Source of the DNA: DUML01 sp050949905
GTDB taxonomy: Bacteria; Bacillota; Desulfitobacteriia; Desulfitobacteriales; Syntrophobotulaceae
Assembly (NCBI GenBank): GCA_050949905.1
Contig: JBMNGP010000019.1
Span: forward strand, 38,840 to 102,839
Length of the DNA: 64,000 nt
Reading direction: 5' to 3'
Below are positions 25,787 to 36,700 of this stretch, one piece after another. The notes under the pieces were generated by a model, which did not search any database, was not told where the DNA came from, and worked only from the letters and a program-made list of their open reading frames with translations. A program made the position numbers and the translations under genes. Position 1 is the first letter of the stretch, and every line of letters starts with the position of its first letter.

Positions 25787-27676
25787 TTAAACCATACCGG
25801 TTTTAAATAATTCTGCAAACGTCTCTACCAAGGCTGGGTCAAACTGACTGCCGGCATTTCTTTGAAGCTCCTCCAAGGCCTCGGCCTTACTGCGGGCTTG
25901 GCGGTACGGCCTGGCACTAACTATAGCATCATAAGCGTCGGCTAAGGCCAAAATCCGGCATTCCAGCGGGATTTCCTCCCCTTTAAGTCCCAAAGGATAA
26001 CCGGTTCCATCCCAGCGTTCATGGTGCTTCAGGATTAGATCCGCATTTTCTATAAGCTCAGGCGAGGAAGACGCAATAGCCAGCCTATAACCTCTCTCCG
26101 GATGCTGGCGGATTATTTCCCACTCACTTGCTGTTAAAGGCTCGGGCTTTAACAGTATCTCTTCCGGAATACCCACTAAGCCAAGGTCATGAACCTCAGC
26201 CAGCAGAGCAAGGTTAGACAAGGCCTGCGGTGGAAGGCCTCGCCTCTGCGCGAGCTTAAGACAAATATGCGCCACTCTTTGGCCGTGGCCTTTGTCGAGA
26301 AAATCTTTTTTAGCCAAAGAAGAGATCAGGAAATTAATAATCCGGGTCCGGTTATTAGCCATCTGCAGGGTTTTATTTTGATACATAAGCTCGTCGGTTT
26401 TTTTAAGAACCTCTTCCAAACTGTCTCCCGGCTCATCCACGGTATATAAGCCCATAGAAACACTTATGGGCAGGCTGGGATTCTCCTGATTATAGGAATT
26501 AATGTTATAGTCTACCCTGGCAGCAATCTTTTGAGCCTCCTCCCGCCCTGTTTGCAGCAAAATAACAATAAATTCATCTCCCCCGACCCGGGCAAGAATA
26601 TCTTTTTCCCGCAAGGAAGACTTGACTATCCCTGCCAGGTTTTTCAGCAGCAAGTCCCCTTGGTCATGACCCATCGTATCATTGACAAGCTTAAGACAAT
26701 CAGCATCTAAGGAGATAAAAGTTAACGGATAATGATTACTGTTATTGATAATATTAAGCTGCTCTTCGAAAAAGGCTCTGTTATGAAGGCCGGTCAAGGC
26801 ATCATGCTGGCTAAGATACTTAAACCGGTCTTCTTTGCGTTTGCGTCCGGTAACATCCAAAGCCACGATACCAACAAGAGTACTATCTTCCTTGCTGTTA
26901 AGTACAGGAAACACCCAGCTGTCATAATGCCGGCGGCTGCCGTCCCACAGCACAACTTCGTCGCTAAAATACAGAGGCTCCAGGCGATTTTGCAGTTTTC
27001 GGATTCGTCTAATTAAAGTATAGGCAATCAAGGGCGGAAACACCTTAGTCAAATATTGACCTTCCAAGCCGGCCGCCGGATAACCCAAAAGCCCGGTTAC
27101 GGATTTGGAAACCCGGATGATTTTCCCCCTTTTATCCAAAATGCCAATAGGGCTGGGGCTGTGTTCCCAGAAAGAATTCAAAATACTTATAACTTCTTCC
27201 AATTCGTCTTCCCGTTTTTTTAAGGCTTTCTGAGCCTGAATCTTCTCTTTCTCCCGCAGGCTTTCCGAGATATAAAAACCAATCGTCTTAGCCGCTACCC
27301 GCACGATTGGCTTTAAGATCTCCGGTTCACCACTTATCCCTAAGCTCCCTACTCTTTGGCCAAGAATAGTAATCACATAGTTATAACCCCGCCGAGTATC
27401 GGTTCCAAGCTGAGTGTACTTCTCCTCCAGTTCCGGAGTTATGACCGCCTCATCCGAGTCACCGGCTAGAATCAGAGCCGATCCCATATGCTTTCGCCCA
27501 ATGCGCTCCGGCAAGGTGGCCTCAATGATCTCCCCTTCCGAATCACAAATAATAATATTGCATCCGGTCTCAGCAGAAATCATCTTGGAAACCTGTCGCA
27601 AGGCATCTAAATTATCCTTTAGAATATTTTGCACCACGCCCGCACTTCCCTCTCCAGAGCCATATAGGCAGAACAT
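25787..27676 (-). CDS. Sensor with PAS, GGDEF and HD-GYP domains (c-di-GMP turnover)
   Basis: 629-residue cytoplasmic protein. Residues about 20-145 resemble the sugar-diacid-recognition domain of CdaR-type regulators. A PAS domain follows (about 165-280). Next is a GGDEF domain with intact GGDEF (365-369) and an inhibitory-site RxxD (REKD, 356-359) five residues before it. An HD-GYP domain follows from about 460 (HDLG 496-499, HPERG, HHERWDGTGYP 551-561). Both cyclase and phosphodiesterase motifs look active, so one polypeptide may make and break c-di-GMP in response to a carboxylate-like ligand. The start is uncertain: ATG 27676 follows TAGGATT, while a GTG 14 codons in follows GAGAGGG. Confidence 0.88.
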   Translation of the reverse strand: MFCLYGSGEGSAGVVQNILKDNLDALRQVSKMISAETGCNIIICDSEGEIIEATLPERIGRKHMGSALILAGDSDEAVITPELEEKYTQLGTDTRRGYNYVITILGQRVGSLGISGEPEILKPIVRVAAKTIGFYISESLREKEKIQAQKALKKREDELEEVISILNSFWEHSPSPIGILDKRGKIIRVSKSVTGLLGYPAAGLEGQYLTKVFPPLIAYTLIRRIRKLQNRLEPLYFSDEVVLWDGSRRHYDSWVFPVLNSKEDSTLVGIVALDVTGRKRKEDRFKYLSQHDALTGLHNRAFFEEQLNIINNSNHYPLTFISLDADCLKLVNDTMGHDQGDLLLKNLAGIVKSSLREKDILARVGGDEFIVILLQTGREEAQKIAARVDYNINSYNQENPSLPISVSMGLYTVDEPGDSLEEVLKKTDELMYQNKTLQMANNRTRIINFLISSLAKKDFLDKGHGQRVAHICLKLAQRRGLPPQALSNLALLAEVHDLGLVGIPEEILLKPEPLTASEWEIIRQHPERGYRLAIASSSPELIENADLILKHHERWDGTGYPLGLKGEEIPLECRILALADAYDAIVSARPYRQARSKAEALEELQRNAGSQFDPALVETFAELFKTGMV

Positions 27677-27900
27677 AATCCTACTTTTCTATCTGTATTT
27701 ATATTTTACCATACTATACCAGTCTTTCAATTGTCCTAAGCGATTGTTCAAAATCTTAAGTTACAATCTGCACAAAGTTAGTGCCAGCTGCTAAAAGTAA
27801 AAAGCACCTTGGGAGTTTTATGGCACGGCTTATAATCTCACACCTTTCCCATTCTATTCTTTCCCGAAGCCGAGCAGGGGAATGTCCAATTTGTACTAGA

Positions 27901-28020
27901 TTAACAGAGATAGGCTGTGAGATTTTTTTCAGCCAGCCGATAAGCTTGAAAATAATTATCTTCTTCCAATCCTTTAACAGCAGTATCAATGTCTGACTGA
28001 AGGTTATATAGTCCGGTCAT
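27901..28020 (-). CDS. Small hypothetical ORF (39 residues)
   Basis: ATG at 28018-28020 to TAA at 27901-27903, translating as MTGLYNLQSDIDTAVKGLEE and on to AEKNLTAYLC. The composition looks coding and helical, but there is no strong ribosome site and no family is recognised. It may be the remnant of a larger gene. The rest of 27677-28075 shows nothing else that I can support. Confidence 0.3.
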   Translation of the reverse strand: MTGLYNLQSDIDTAVKGLEEDNYFQAYRLAEKNLTAYLC

Positions 28021-28075
28021 CAACGAGACGAATAAATAAACTTCAATACCTGAATACTCTCTAGATAGTACGGCT

Positions 28076-28150
28076 GTGCCCCCGCATGGGGGCGAACCTG
28101 TGAAGCAGGTTTGAAAATGATCTGTTATAGTGTTTCAATCCACGCCCCCG
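28076..28150. CRISPR. Relic of a third array with a type I-C-like repeat
   Basis: 28132-28150 reads GTTTCAATCCACGCCCCCG, the 5' half of a type I-C repeat in the orientation used here. 28076-28095 (GTGCCCCCGCATGGGGGCGA) is the matching 3' half of a previous repeat, with its own 5' part degenerate. Between them is one spacer of about 36 nt (28096-28131). The second repeat is cut at position 19 by the IS21 element that begins at 28151. The repeat is unlike those of arrays 1 and 2. Confidence 0.7.
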
Positions 28151-28261
28151 TGTTAATGCTAGTCTAAAAGTGTACCAGATGCCGGTCGAAAAATAGGCCA
28201 CCTTAATCAAATTATCCTGTATGATTTTGTTGTCAAAGCATAATCGTACAGGAGGAAAGAG

Positions 28262-29752
28262 ATGATTAAGATGGCACAATTAGAAGATATCAGAAAAATG
28301 TACTTCATGGAAGACCTAAGCATGCGGGAAATCAGCCGCAGAACAGGCATTCACCGCGATACAATTTCCAAATATCTATCAACAGATGAACCTATGCCAC
28401 CTAAATATCATTTAACCCAAGAGCGAAATCATCCGGTACTTGGTCCCTACATACCGATGATTAAACAGATCCTCGAAGAAGATAAGTCGCGACATCGAAA
28501 GCAAAGACATACCGGTACAAAAATCTTTAAAGTGTTGAAAGAAGCCGGTTATACAGGGGGTTATTCAACTTTAACCGACTATCTCAGAAAGGAACATAGA
28601 AAACAACGCGAAGCATTCTTACCCTTAGAATTCGATTTAGGTACCTATGCCGAAGTAGATTGGACAGATGCATATTTTTATCTGAAGGGTAAAGAAACTC
28701 TAGCCCACATTTTTGTCATGAAGCTTCGAGGTTCCGGAGGATTTTATGTAAGAGCTTATCCCTTTGAAAAACAGGAAGCATTCTTTGACGGCCATATCCG
28801 CTGCTTTGAATTCATGAATGGAGTTCCGTACAGAATCACCTATGACAATCTCAAGACGGCCGTGAAAAAAGTACTGCAAGGCAGCAACCGTGAAGAGCAA
28901 GAACAATTTATCGCCTTAAGAACGCATTATCTTTATGAATCTTCTTTCTGCCGCCCAGCCCGTGGTAACGAAAAGGGCGGAGTAGAAAACGCCGGCAAAG
29001 AAGCAGTTAGAAAGTTCTTTGTCCCCTATCCGGATGTTGATTCCTTTGAAGAACTTAATGAGTATTTACACTTGGAATGTGTAAAACTACTGGAGCAAAA
29101 TCCTAAGTGGGAAGCAGAAAAGGCAGCTTTAAGACCTTTGCCCAAAACAAGGTTCAACGGAGCCAGATATAAAGAAGCCAAAGTAAACCGTTATGCCATG
29201 GTACAGTTGGAGACTAACCGTTACTCCGTACCTACAGCTTATGTTGGCGAAAGAGTAACGCTGAAAATAACTGCCGGACAAGTAGAAATAATCTATAGAA
29301 ACAGTATCATTGCTCAACATCCCAGACTTTATGGCAGAAACCAGGATAACATCATTCTGGATCATTACCTGGAGTTGTTACTGCAAAAGTCTCGGGCTTT
29401 AGGCAACACCAAAGTATACAAGCCGCAGACCTTAGAGCCGGTCTATGAAGAATACCGCAGAGGATTGATTGCTCGGCATCCTAAAGGCAACCGGGAGTTT
29501 GTGAAAATACTGATGCTCTTGCGGGAGTATCCATCTAAACTGGTGACGGAAGCCCTGGAATTGGCCCTTGTTTACAACCTCTATAGCTATGACGGTGTAT
29601 TAAACATCATTGGACAACTAATCGTTGCAAGCCCGAAAATCACACCGCTCGACAAAGAGAAGTATGAGAATATCCCGGATGTTAAAGTCAATCCTCCCAG
29701 TCTGGATAAGTACAGTATTCTGATGACAGGGGGAGTAAACTCATGGCTGTAA
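28262..29752 (+). CDS. istA: IS21-family transposase IstA
   Basis: 496 residues. ATG follows AGGAGGAAAGAG. An N-terminal helix-turn-helix (MREISRRTGIHRDTISKYL) recognises the element ends. The DDE integrase core follows, with Asp in AEVDWTDAYF, Asp in ITYDNLKTAV and Glu in GGVENAGKEAVRKFF. It overlaps istB by ten bases. The frame is intact here, unlike in copy 2. Confidence 0.93.
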   Translation: MIKMAQLEDIRKMYFMEDLSMREISRRTGIHRDTISKYLSTDEPMPPKYHLTQERNHPVLGPYIPMIKQILEEDKSRHRKQRHTGTKIFKVLKEAGYTGGYSTLTDYLRKEHRKQREAFLPLEFDLGTYAEVDWTDAYFYLKGKETLAHIFVMKLRGSGGFYVRAYPFEKQEAFFDGHIRCFEFMNGVPYRITYDNLKTAVKKVLQGSNREEQEQFIALRTHYLYESSFCRPARGNEKGGVENAGKEAVRKFFVPYPDVDSFEELNEYLHLECVKLLEQNPKWEAEKAALRPLPKTRFNGARYKEAKVNRYAMVQLETNRYSVPTAYVGERVTLKITAGQVEIIYRNSIIAQHPRLYGRNQDNIILDHYLELLLQKSRALGNTKVYKPQTLEPVYEEYRRGLIARHPKGNREFVKILMLLREYPSKLVTEALELALVYNLYSYDGVLNIIGQLIVASPKITPLDKEKYENIPDVKVNPPSLDKYSILMTGGVNSWL

Positions 29753-30501
29753 ACAAGATGCTTTTGGAAGCCTACCTAAAGAAATTAAAGATGCCTCAAG
29801 CTGCTAAAGTCTACGAGTCTATGGCTCGGGAAGCTGTCGACAATAACCTTGATTATGAAGAATATTTACTGGGAGTATTAGAGCAGGAAATCCATCAACG
29901 GGAGAATAACCGAATCCAGCGTGGTATCAGGCAAGCAGCTTTTCCGGTGATTAAGACCTTGGAGAACTTTGATTTCAAGGTAATTCCCTCCCTGAATAAG
30001 CCCAAGGTACTAAAGCTGATGCAGGGAGATTACATTCGAAAGAAAGAGAATATCATTCTTGTTGGCAATTCTGGAGTTGGTAAAACCCATATTGCCATCG
30101 CCCTGGGCTATGAAGCCTGCCGGCAGGGATTTAAAGTTAAGTTTTACACGGCAGCAGGACTAATTAACGAATTACTGGCCGCCCAACAGGAATATCGCTT
30201 AAGTCGTCTGGAAAAGCAGTGGCTGACACCTCATGTAGTTATTCTTGATGAACTGGGCTATATCCCATTTAGTAAAACCGGCGCCGAGTTGCTGTTCCAG
30301 TTTTGCTCCGCCAGGTATGAAAGAGGCAGCCTAATTATCACCACTAATCTCGAATTTCCTAAATGGACGGAGGTGTTAGGCGATGAACAGATGACCGCAG
30401 CTCTTCTCGATCGGCTGACTCATAATGCTCATATCTTAAACATAAATGGAGAGAGTTTCAGGTTTAGGCAAGCCCTTGCCAAGCAGACAAATAATGGCTA
30501 A
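29743..30501 (+). CDS. istB: IS21-family helper ATPase IstB
   Basis: 252-residue AAA+ ATPase that assists IstA. Walker A GNSGVGKTHIA and Walker B VVILDELGYIP are intact. The protein is identical in sequence to that of copy 2 (62020-62778), which shows recent duplication. Confidence 0.94.
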   Translation: MAVNKMLLEAYLKKLKMPQAAKVYESMAREAVDNNLDYEEYLLGVLEQEIHQRENNRIQRGIRQAAFPVIKTLENFDFKVIPSLNKPKVLKLMQGDYIRKKENIILVGNSGVGKTHIAIALGYEACRQGFKVKFYTAAGLINELLAAQQEYRLSRLEKQWLTPHVVILDELGYIPFSKTGAELLFQFCSARYERGSLIITTNLEFPKWTEVLGDEQMTAALLDRLTHNAHILNINGESFRFRQALAKQTNNG

Positions 30502-30566
30502 TTTTTTATTCTTTGGTGGCCTAATTTCTGACCAGCAAGTGGCCTAATTTTTGATTGACATTAACA

Positions 30567-32173
30567 GTAGACTAAAAACAGATTTAAAACTGTCGCTTGC
30601 TAAATCGAATTGACATAGTTTCAATTCCTCATAGGTAGACTAAAAACAGATGCTGACTTGCAGAACAAGTCGTTAGATGAACTGTTTCAATTCCTCATAG
30701 GTAGACTAAAAACACTGTTACCGCTTAACTAATTTATAGCCGTTAATTCGTTTCAATTCCTCATAGGTAGACTAAAAACGTTCTAATTTTGACATATTGT
30801 TCTACCCTCCTAACTAAGTTTCAATTCCTCATAGGTAGACTAAAAACAAAAAAGCAGTTTTATAGTTTAAAAACTATCATAAGTTTCAATTCCTCACAGG
30901 TAGACTAAAAACTTTAAAATGAATATTCAGGCAGGAGATTTATTCCGCATGTTTCAATTCCTCATAGGTAGACTAAAAACTATACTTCCTTTCTTAAATG
31001 TCTTCTTGTCGCATCTAAGTTTCAATTCCTCATAGGTAGACTAAAAACCCGGCAACATCAAAAGTATTTGCCATAACAGCAGACGGGTTTCAATTCCTCA
31101 TAGGTAGACTAAAAACACGGATCATTCACAACATAATCATTGTGAGACTTGATAGTTTCAATTCCTCATAGGTAGACTAAAAACGTACATAGTGTTATAG
31201 ATAAGATCATTATCTTGTTGTTTCAATTCCTCATAGGTAGACTAAAAACTCTAAAATATACTATTCTCAAAACAATAAATCAATACCGTTTCAATTCCTC
31301 ATAGGTAGACTAAAAACGTCCTTGATGTGATTCTGGGGAAGGTTTTGGACTTGAAGTTTCAATTCCTCATAGGTAGACTAAAAACGAAATTGAGGGTTAT
31401 GAGCCAACACCCAGAGAGTGGTGTTTCAATTCCTCATAGGTAGACTAAAAACTCCGGGGAGGTCGCGGGAACCCGCCGGCTCAGGGGAAGTTTCAATTCC
31501 TCATAGGTAGACTAAAAACGCGGTAGCCTAGAGGTGGCCCTGGTACCTGACTCTTTGTTTCAATTCCTCATAGGTAGACTAAAAACGTGTGTCTCTTGAT
31601 TATGAATTTTCAGTTCTTCATCTTCGTTTCAATTCCTCATAGGTAGACTAAAAACCCACCTCCACCATAACCAACTCCACCCTTCGTTAGCTTGTTTCAA
31701 TTCCTCATAGGTAGACTAAAAACCTTGATCCGGTTTTTTGACTTGGTTTATATTTTAAAGAGTTTCAATTCCTCATAGGTAGACTAAAAACTATGGTTGG
31801 GCAGAAAGACCTGACTCAGTAGTTGTTAGTTTCAATTCCTCATAGGTAGACTAAAAACATAGCTAAGCTTAAAAAACAAATTGAAGATCTAAAGTTTCAA
31901 TTCCTCATAGGTAGACTAAAAACGGGTCTGGTTCAATACCCTTCCATTCGCAACGATTGTTTCAATTCCTCATAGGTAGACTAAAAACCTGTTTTTCTCT
32001 TCGGCTCTCTGCTTATGTGCTAGTTTCAATTCCTCATAGGTAGACTAAAAACCTCATTGGATGAGTAACGATCTCAAAACCGCGGCTGTTTCAATTCCTC
32101 ATAGGTAGACTAAAAACTCCGAAGCATTTTTGGGGAATATCTCATTAGCTTCGAGGTTTCAATTCCTCATAGG
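30567..32173 (-). CRISPR. CRISPR array 1, leader-distal part (23 full repeats)
   Basis: The 30-nt repeat begins GTTTCAATTCCTCATAGG and ends GACTAAAAAC as written on the plus strand. There are 23 complete copies, a 13-nt 3' stub at 30567-30579 left by IS21, and a cut copy at 32156-32173. Spacers are 34-39 nt. The fifth repeat (30883-30912) has CTCACAGG. By analogy with C. thermocellum-type arrays, the transcribed strand is minus, giving crRNAs tagged ATTGAAAC, so this is the oldest end. Confidence 0.98.
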
Positions 32174-32246
32174 CGGCTTGAATCCCTATTATTGGAGAAT
32201 AAACACTTAAAACTTAAGCTTACATAGAATATGACGTTTTATCTTG

Positions 32247-32397
32247 AGCAGCCGCCCTTGACATGGGGCCCCTGGTGTCCGTGTTTCTTAGGGCCGGCCA
32301 GGGCCCGCTGCAGCTAATGCTTTTGCGGCCCCTTTACCAGGAATAGGTTAACACGGACACCTCTCCCCATATAAAGGGTCTTCGATGAACGGCTGCT
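32247..32397. repeat. Long imperfect hairpin downstream of the IS3 transposase
   Basis: Nested complementary arms in order: AGCAGCCG (32247) with CGGCTGCT (ending 32397), CCTT with AAGG, ATGGGG with CCCCAT, GGTGTCCGTGTT with AACACGGACACC, and a GC-rich apex (GGGCCGGCCAGGGCC against GCGGCCCC). About 150 nt long, it begins two bases after the orfB stop. It could be a structured RNA, a transposition end structure or a strong terminator; no T-run follows. Confidence 0.75.
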
Positions 32398-32398
32398 G

Positions 32399-33214
32399 CT
32401 AGGCGACCATTTTCTTCCCTGTAATCTGGTTACTCATAACAGCTTCATAATATTTAGCAGGTGCCATGTACCCAATGCTGCCATGCCTGCGACGATTGTT
32501 GTAATAATCCATGTATTCACTGATGACTCTGTATGCATCTGTAAAACTGGTAAACTCATTTCTACTATAGCATTCATCTTCTAAAATAGAATGAAAGGAC
32601 TCAATATAAGCGTTCATATTAGGACTTTTAACTGGGATTCTTTCGTGAGTTAATTTCCATTTCCAACATGTCTCTTCAAATATTTTAGCTGTAAACTGCG
32701 GGCCATTATCAGTTCTTATTATCGGAAGTTCCATGCCGGGCTTTAAATCACGTTTATTAAGCGAATTAATAAGTACTGCGCAGGCATCCTTAGCTGTAGC
32801 GCTTAATCCAAGGTGATAGTCAATTACTGAACGGTCAAACACGTCTATAAGGGATAGCTGGAAGAAAAACCTGCCCATACCCTCAATGTAACCATATTTC
32901 AAATCCATTTGCCAGTGTTGGTTAGGGGCGGTTACTTTATCTCGCTTAGCCAGCTTTCTCGGCCGGTCTAGATATATTTTTCTCTGAGGACGCAATACGT
33001 TAAGTTCTTTACAGAGCCGGTATGTTTTCTTATGGTTTATGATAAGCTGGTAATCCTCTTTCAGGGTTGCGTTGATTTTTTTATAGCCGTAAGGGAAACC
33101 ATCCCCGGTAATTATGTCTTTAATATATTGCTTAATTAACTCGTCAGAGATTTGCTCACCTTCTAGATTTAATGAATACTCTGATGTCTTACGCCCCGGT
33201 TTCTTTTTTGGCAA
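32399..33214 (-). CDS. IS3-family transposase OrfB
   Basis: Catalytic subunit with rve/DDE core: Asp in HWQMDLKYGYI, Asp in IIRTDNGPQF, Glu in NAYIESFHSILEDE. The ATG-started part is 271 residues, but the same frame continues upstream to about 33408 through VADRVAIAKRW and a helix-turn-helix-like segment. OrfB is therefore probably made by a -1 frameshift from orfA, as usual in IS3. Confidence 0.9.
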   Translation of the reverse strand: MPKKKPGRKTSEYSLNLEGEQISDELIKQYIKDIITGDGFPYGYKKINATLKEDYQLIINHKKTYRLCKELNVLRPQRKIYLDRPRKLAKRDKVTAPNQHWQMDLKYGYIEGMGRFFFQLSLIDVFDRSVIDYHLGLSATAKDACAVLINSLNKRDLKPGMELPIIRTDNGPQFTAKIFEETCWKWKLTHERIPVKSPNMNAYIESFHSILEDECYSRNEFTSFTDAYRVISEYMDYYNNRRRHGSIGYMAPAKYYEAVMSNQITGKKMVA

Positions 33215-33348
33215 TTGCTGGTCAGCGGCGCTTATGGTTTCTTTGATTTTATGATAGTAAGTGGATGAAGCCAGGCCGACAGAGCTAAGGACAAGAGAAG
33301 CTTTATAGCCCTTATCTATCCACCTTTTAGCTATGGCAACTCTGTCGG

Positions 33349-33660
33349 CTACCGAGGGTTTTGGATGTCCCTTAACTCTCTTAAAATAGCCAACTCTAAT
33401 TCTTTGTCAGCAAGAAGGCGTTTTAGCCTGTCATTTTCAGTACTAACTTCTTTAAGCTGTTTTTCAAGAGCTTTTTGACGGTCATCTTTAGCTTTAGGCA
33501 TTGTCTTTACGGAGCCGTTTTTACGTTGTTTACTTAACCAAGTATGAATAGTATTAGCCGATATTTCATGCCTGCGGGCTACCAGGGCAACGTTTCCTGT
33601 TTCCTGGCACTCTTTTATAAGTAATTCCTTGAATTCATCGCTGTATTGCTTTTTTTTCAT
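33349..33660 (-). CDS. IS3-family OrfA (helix-turn-helix protein)
   Basis: 103 residues: an N-terminal helix-turn-helix (QYSDEFKELLIKECQETGN, VARRHEISANTIHTWL) followed by a leucine-rich coiled coil (LKEVSTENDRLKRLLADKELE). It binds the element ends and, when frameshifted, forms the OrfAB transposase. It overlaps the upstream-extended orfB frame. Confidence 0.9.
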   Translation of the reverse strand: MKKKQYSDEFKELLIKECQETGNVALVARRHEISANTIHTWLSKQRKNGSVKTMPKAKDDRQKALEKQLKEVSTENDRLKRLLADKELELAILRELRDIQNPR

Positions 33661-33731
33661 GAAATCTACCCCCTATTACTATGTTAACGTATTACATGTA
33701 CTTTCTCCAAATCTATTAGGGGGCTATATAG

Positions 33732-36700
33732 TAGGTAGACTAAAAACGGACGTAGCTAATTTATCAATGATATTTATGCAAAGTTTCAATTCCTCATAGG
33801 TAGACTAAAAACAAGAAGGTAATTGACCTTTTGGTCCACCAGCTTTTGTTTCAATTCCTCATAGGTAGACTAAAAACTGTTTCCGGTAGTCTTGCATTCC
33901 AGGGATAAAGGGTGTTTCAATTCCTCATAGGTAGACTAAAAACCCAGGCCGGGATTAGCCTGATACCAACATTCCTCGTGTTTCAATTCCTCATAGGTAG
34001 ACTAAAAACTTCCGCATTTTCTTGGATAATAACGTCAATCTCCCGTTTCAATTCCTCATAGGTAGACTAAAAACAATAGTAGCAAAGGGCAAGTATCTAA
34101 ATGTGGATAGTTTCAATTCCTCATAGGTAGACTAAAAACTCACATAGTCGTAAAGCCCACGGTGGTAAACAGGGGTTTCAATTCCTCATAGGTAGACTAA
34201 AAACTTGTTAATTTGGGTAAGTTCAAAGCTGCTGAAAATGTTTCAATTCCTCATAGGTAGACTAAAAACCCGAAAAGTGTGGAAGCTAGACCCTATAACA
34301 ATGAAGTTTCAATTCCTCATAGGTAGACTAAAAACTGTGTCCTGCTTTCTTCCGAGGGGATCCATGACGGGAGTTTCAATTCCTCATAGGTAGACTAAAA
34401 ACCAAAGAGCCAACAAAGAGCCAACAACTAACAAGAATGGTTTCAATTCCTCATAGGTAGACTAAAAACTTTGATTCTGAAGGCTGGAGAGAAAGAATAC
34501 AGGGAAGTTTCAATTCCTCATAGGTAGACTAAAAACCTTAGTTGTGCCGGACTACCCCGAAGCAGGCAAGCGGTTTCAATTCCTCATAGGTAGACTAAAA
34601 ACTCGTGGAGAGAACAAGAAGCGGATTTCGTTCTTTTCTTTGTTTCAATTCCTCATAGGTAGACTAAAAACGGGTCGCGCTAACGGGGTTGAAGGTCATT
34701 GTTATTTGAGTTTCAATTCCTCATAGGTAGACTAAAAACGAAGAGTGCATTCAGACTTGCCATCACAGCCCTTGCAGGTTTCAATTCCTCATAGGTAGAC
34801 TAAAAACTTTGAAAGCAACCACAACGGGAGTATTTTTAAGAAAAGGTTTCAATTCCTCATAGGTAGACTAAAAACCTAAAGAAAGGATTGATTTTTTATG
34901 TGTATTGCTATAGTGTTTCAATTCCTCATAGGTAGACTAAAAACGAGGGCTTGGCCTTTAATGGTATGCTACGGTAATCCAGTTTCAATTCCTCATAGGT
35001 AGACTAAAAACTCTGCTTCTTCATCCATGGTGGCATAACGTCAGCAGTTTCAATTCCTCATAGGTAGACTAAAAACCCAAGTATCAAAAGTCGAATTCCG
35101 GAGAAAAAGGCAGTTTCAATTCCTCATAGGTAGACTAAAAACGAAGGAGGTCTAACATGAACGACTCCATGCGTCGGCGTTTCAATTCCTCATAGGTAGA
35201 CTAAAAACTGAGGGAGAGTTTCGATGGAATATATTCCATCTAATGGGTTTCAATTCCTCATAGGTAGACTAAAAACGCAGTAGTAAACGCCGTGGTGCTC
35301 ATTTATATCAGTTTCAATTCCTCATAGGTAGACTAAAAACTAAGCAGGGAATAAAACGAAGGGTTTACCCTGAGTAAGTTTCAATTCCTCATAGGTAGAC
35401 TAAAAACCACTCACCCCATGAGTTATGACTATCTAACAGAACAGTTTCAATTCCTCATAGGTAGACTAAAAACGGCGTTTTCGAGCGACAGTAGAGATTC
35501 CTTTCTTTTGTTTCAATTCCTCATAGGTAGACTAAAAACGGCGAAGCCTTGCCCTTGACATTTTCCCCTCAAAGGTTTCAATTCCTCATAGGTAGACTAA
35601 AAACCTCGGCCATATAGCTATCACATCCTTTATACTGAACTGTTTCAATTCCTCATAGGTAGACTAAAAACGCTGACATTTTTTCACTATCCTTTAGAGC
35701 TAATAGCCTGTTTCAATTCCTCATAGGTAGACTAAAAACGAAAGATTGGACTATAAAACGCTATATGAAGAAGCTTGTTTCAATTCCTCATAGGTAGACT
35801 AAAAACCGTTTTATTTCTAAATTTGTGAACATTTCCGGTATAGTTTCAATTCCTCATAGGTAGACTAAAAACTGCTATAGTATTCGACAACTACCCTTTG
35901 TTTTCCTGCGTTTCAATTCCTCATAGGTAGACTAAAAACGGGATTTCTTTCCAGCTATGCGAGAGAGTGTTTTGGCTGTTTCAATTCCTCATAGGTAGAC
36001 TAAAAACGAAAGCTCCTGGAGCAGGCCGGGTTCGACTTGCTATAGTTTCAATTCCTCATAGGTAGACTAAAAACAGGATATAAGGTAAGATCATTTCCTT
36101 GGATAGATGGGTTTCAATTCCTCATAGGTAGACTAAAAACCTTGGAAAGGCTGTATTTTTTCAAAGCGAGGTGCATGTTTCAATTCCTCATAGGTAGACT
36201 AAAAACGCTCAAGCATATGCGTGTGTAGCATTAAACAATTTAAGTTTCAATTCCTCATAGGTAGACTAAAAACTCTGGAGTTTTTTCTTCCTTCATCCCC
36301 ATATGGCGTAGTTTCAATTCCTCATAGGTAGACTAAAAACATATTCTCTTTAATAATTCGATTTTGAGCTGCTACGTTTCAATTCCTCATAGGTAGACTA
36401 AAAACGATATCATACCTGACTACTATTCTGTCGATTCGGCTGTTTCAATTCCTCATAGGTAGACTAAAAACTGGCCAGTAAGTCCTTGAAAGAAATAGGG
36501 GAAGGAAGTTTCAATTCCTCATAGGTAGACTAAAAACAATCTCAGACCGGGCCTGGGACGATTGAAGAGCGGGTGTTTCAATTCCTCATAGGTAGACTAA
36601 AAACCGGAAACCCCGGAAAACTGCTGAAGGAAATCCAGCGGATGTTTCAATTCCTCATAGGTAGACTAAAAACTCGATTATCATAGTACATAGCCGCCAG

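Larger units (their letters stand above)
28151..30566 (+). mobile_element. IS21-family element, copy 1 (complete)
   Basis: 2416 bp bounded by TGTTAATG (28151) and its inverse CATTAACA (30559-30566). Subterminal AATTAGGCCAC-like repeats occur at both ends. It carries istA and istB in the usual overlapping order. The left flank is a type I-C-like CRISPR half-repeat and the right flank is the 3' part of an array 1 repeat (GTAGACTAAAAAC). No target duplication is seen, so the element has recombined or deleted DNA since insertion. A near-identical inverted copy lies at 61955. Confidence 0.88.
32174..33731 (-). mobile_element. IS3-family element inside a CRISPR repeat of array 1
   Basis: 1558 bp with imperfect inverted ends (CCCTATTATTGGAGAA left, CCCTAATAGATTTGGAGAA right). 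The interrupted repeat is restored exactly if the 4-bp TAGG at 32170-32173 and 33732-33735 is the target duplication. It encodes orfA and orfB on the minus strand and carries a large hairpin downstream of orfB. Confidence 0.88.

Noticed and set aside
27781..27996. 71-codon plus-strand frame upstream of IS21
   Set aside because: Overlaps the more coding-like minus-strand small frame, has no ribosome site and resembles nothing.
32247..32397. Retron or integron attC site
   Set aside because: No reverse transcriptase or integrase is nearby, and the hairpin lies within IS3 boundaries with a clear target duplication.
34205..34726. Open frames with repeated FQFLIGRLKT inside array 1
   Set aside because: They are translations of the CRISPR repeat and differ with each spacer; no ribosome sites.
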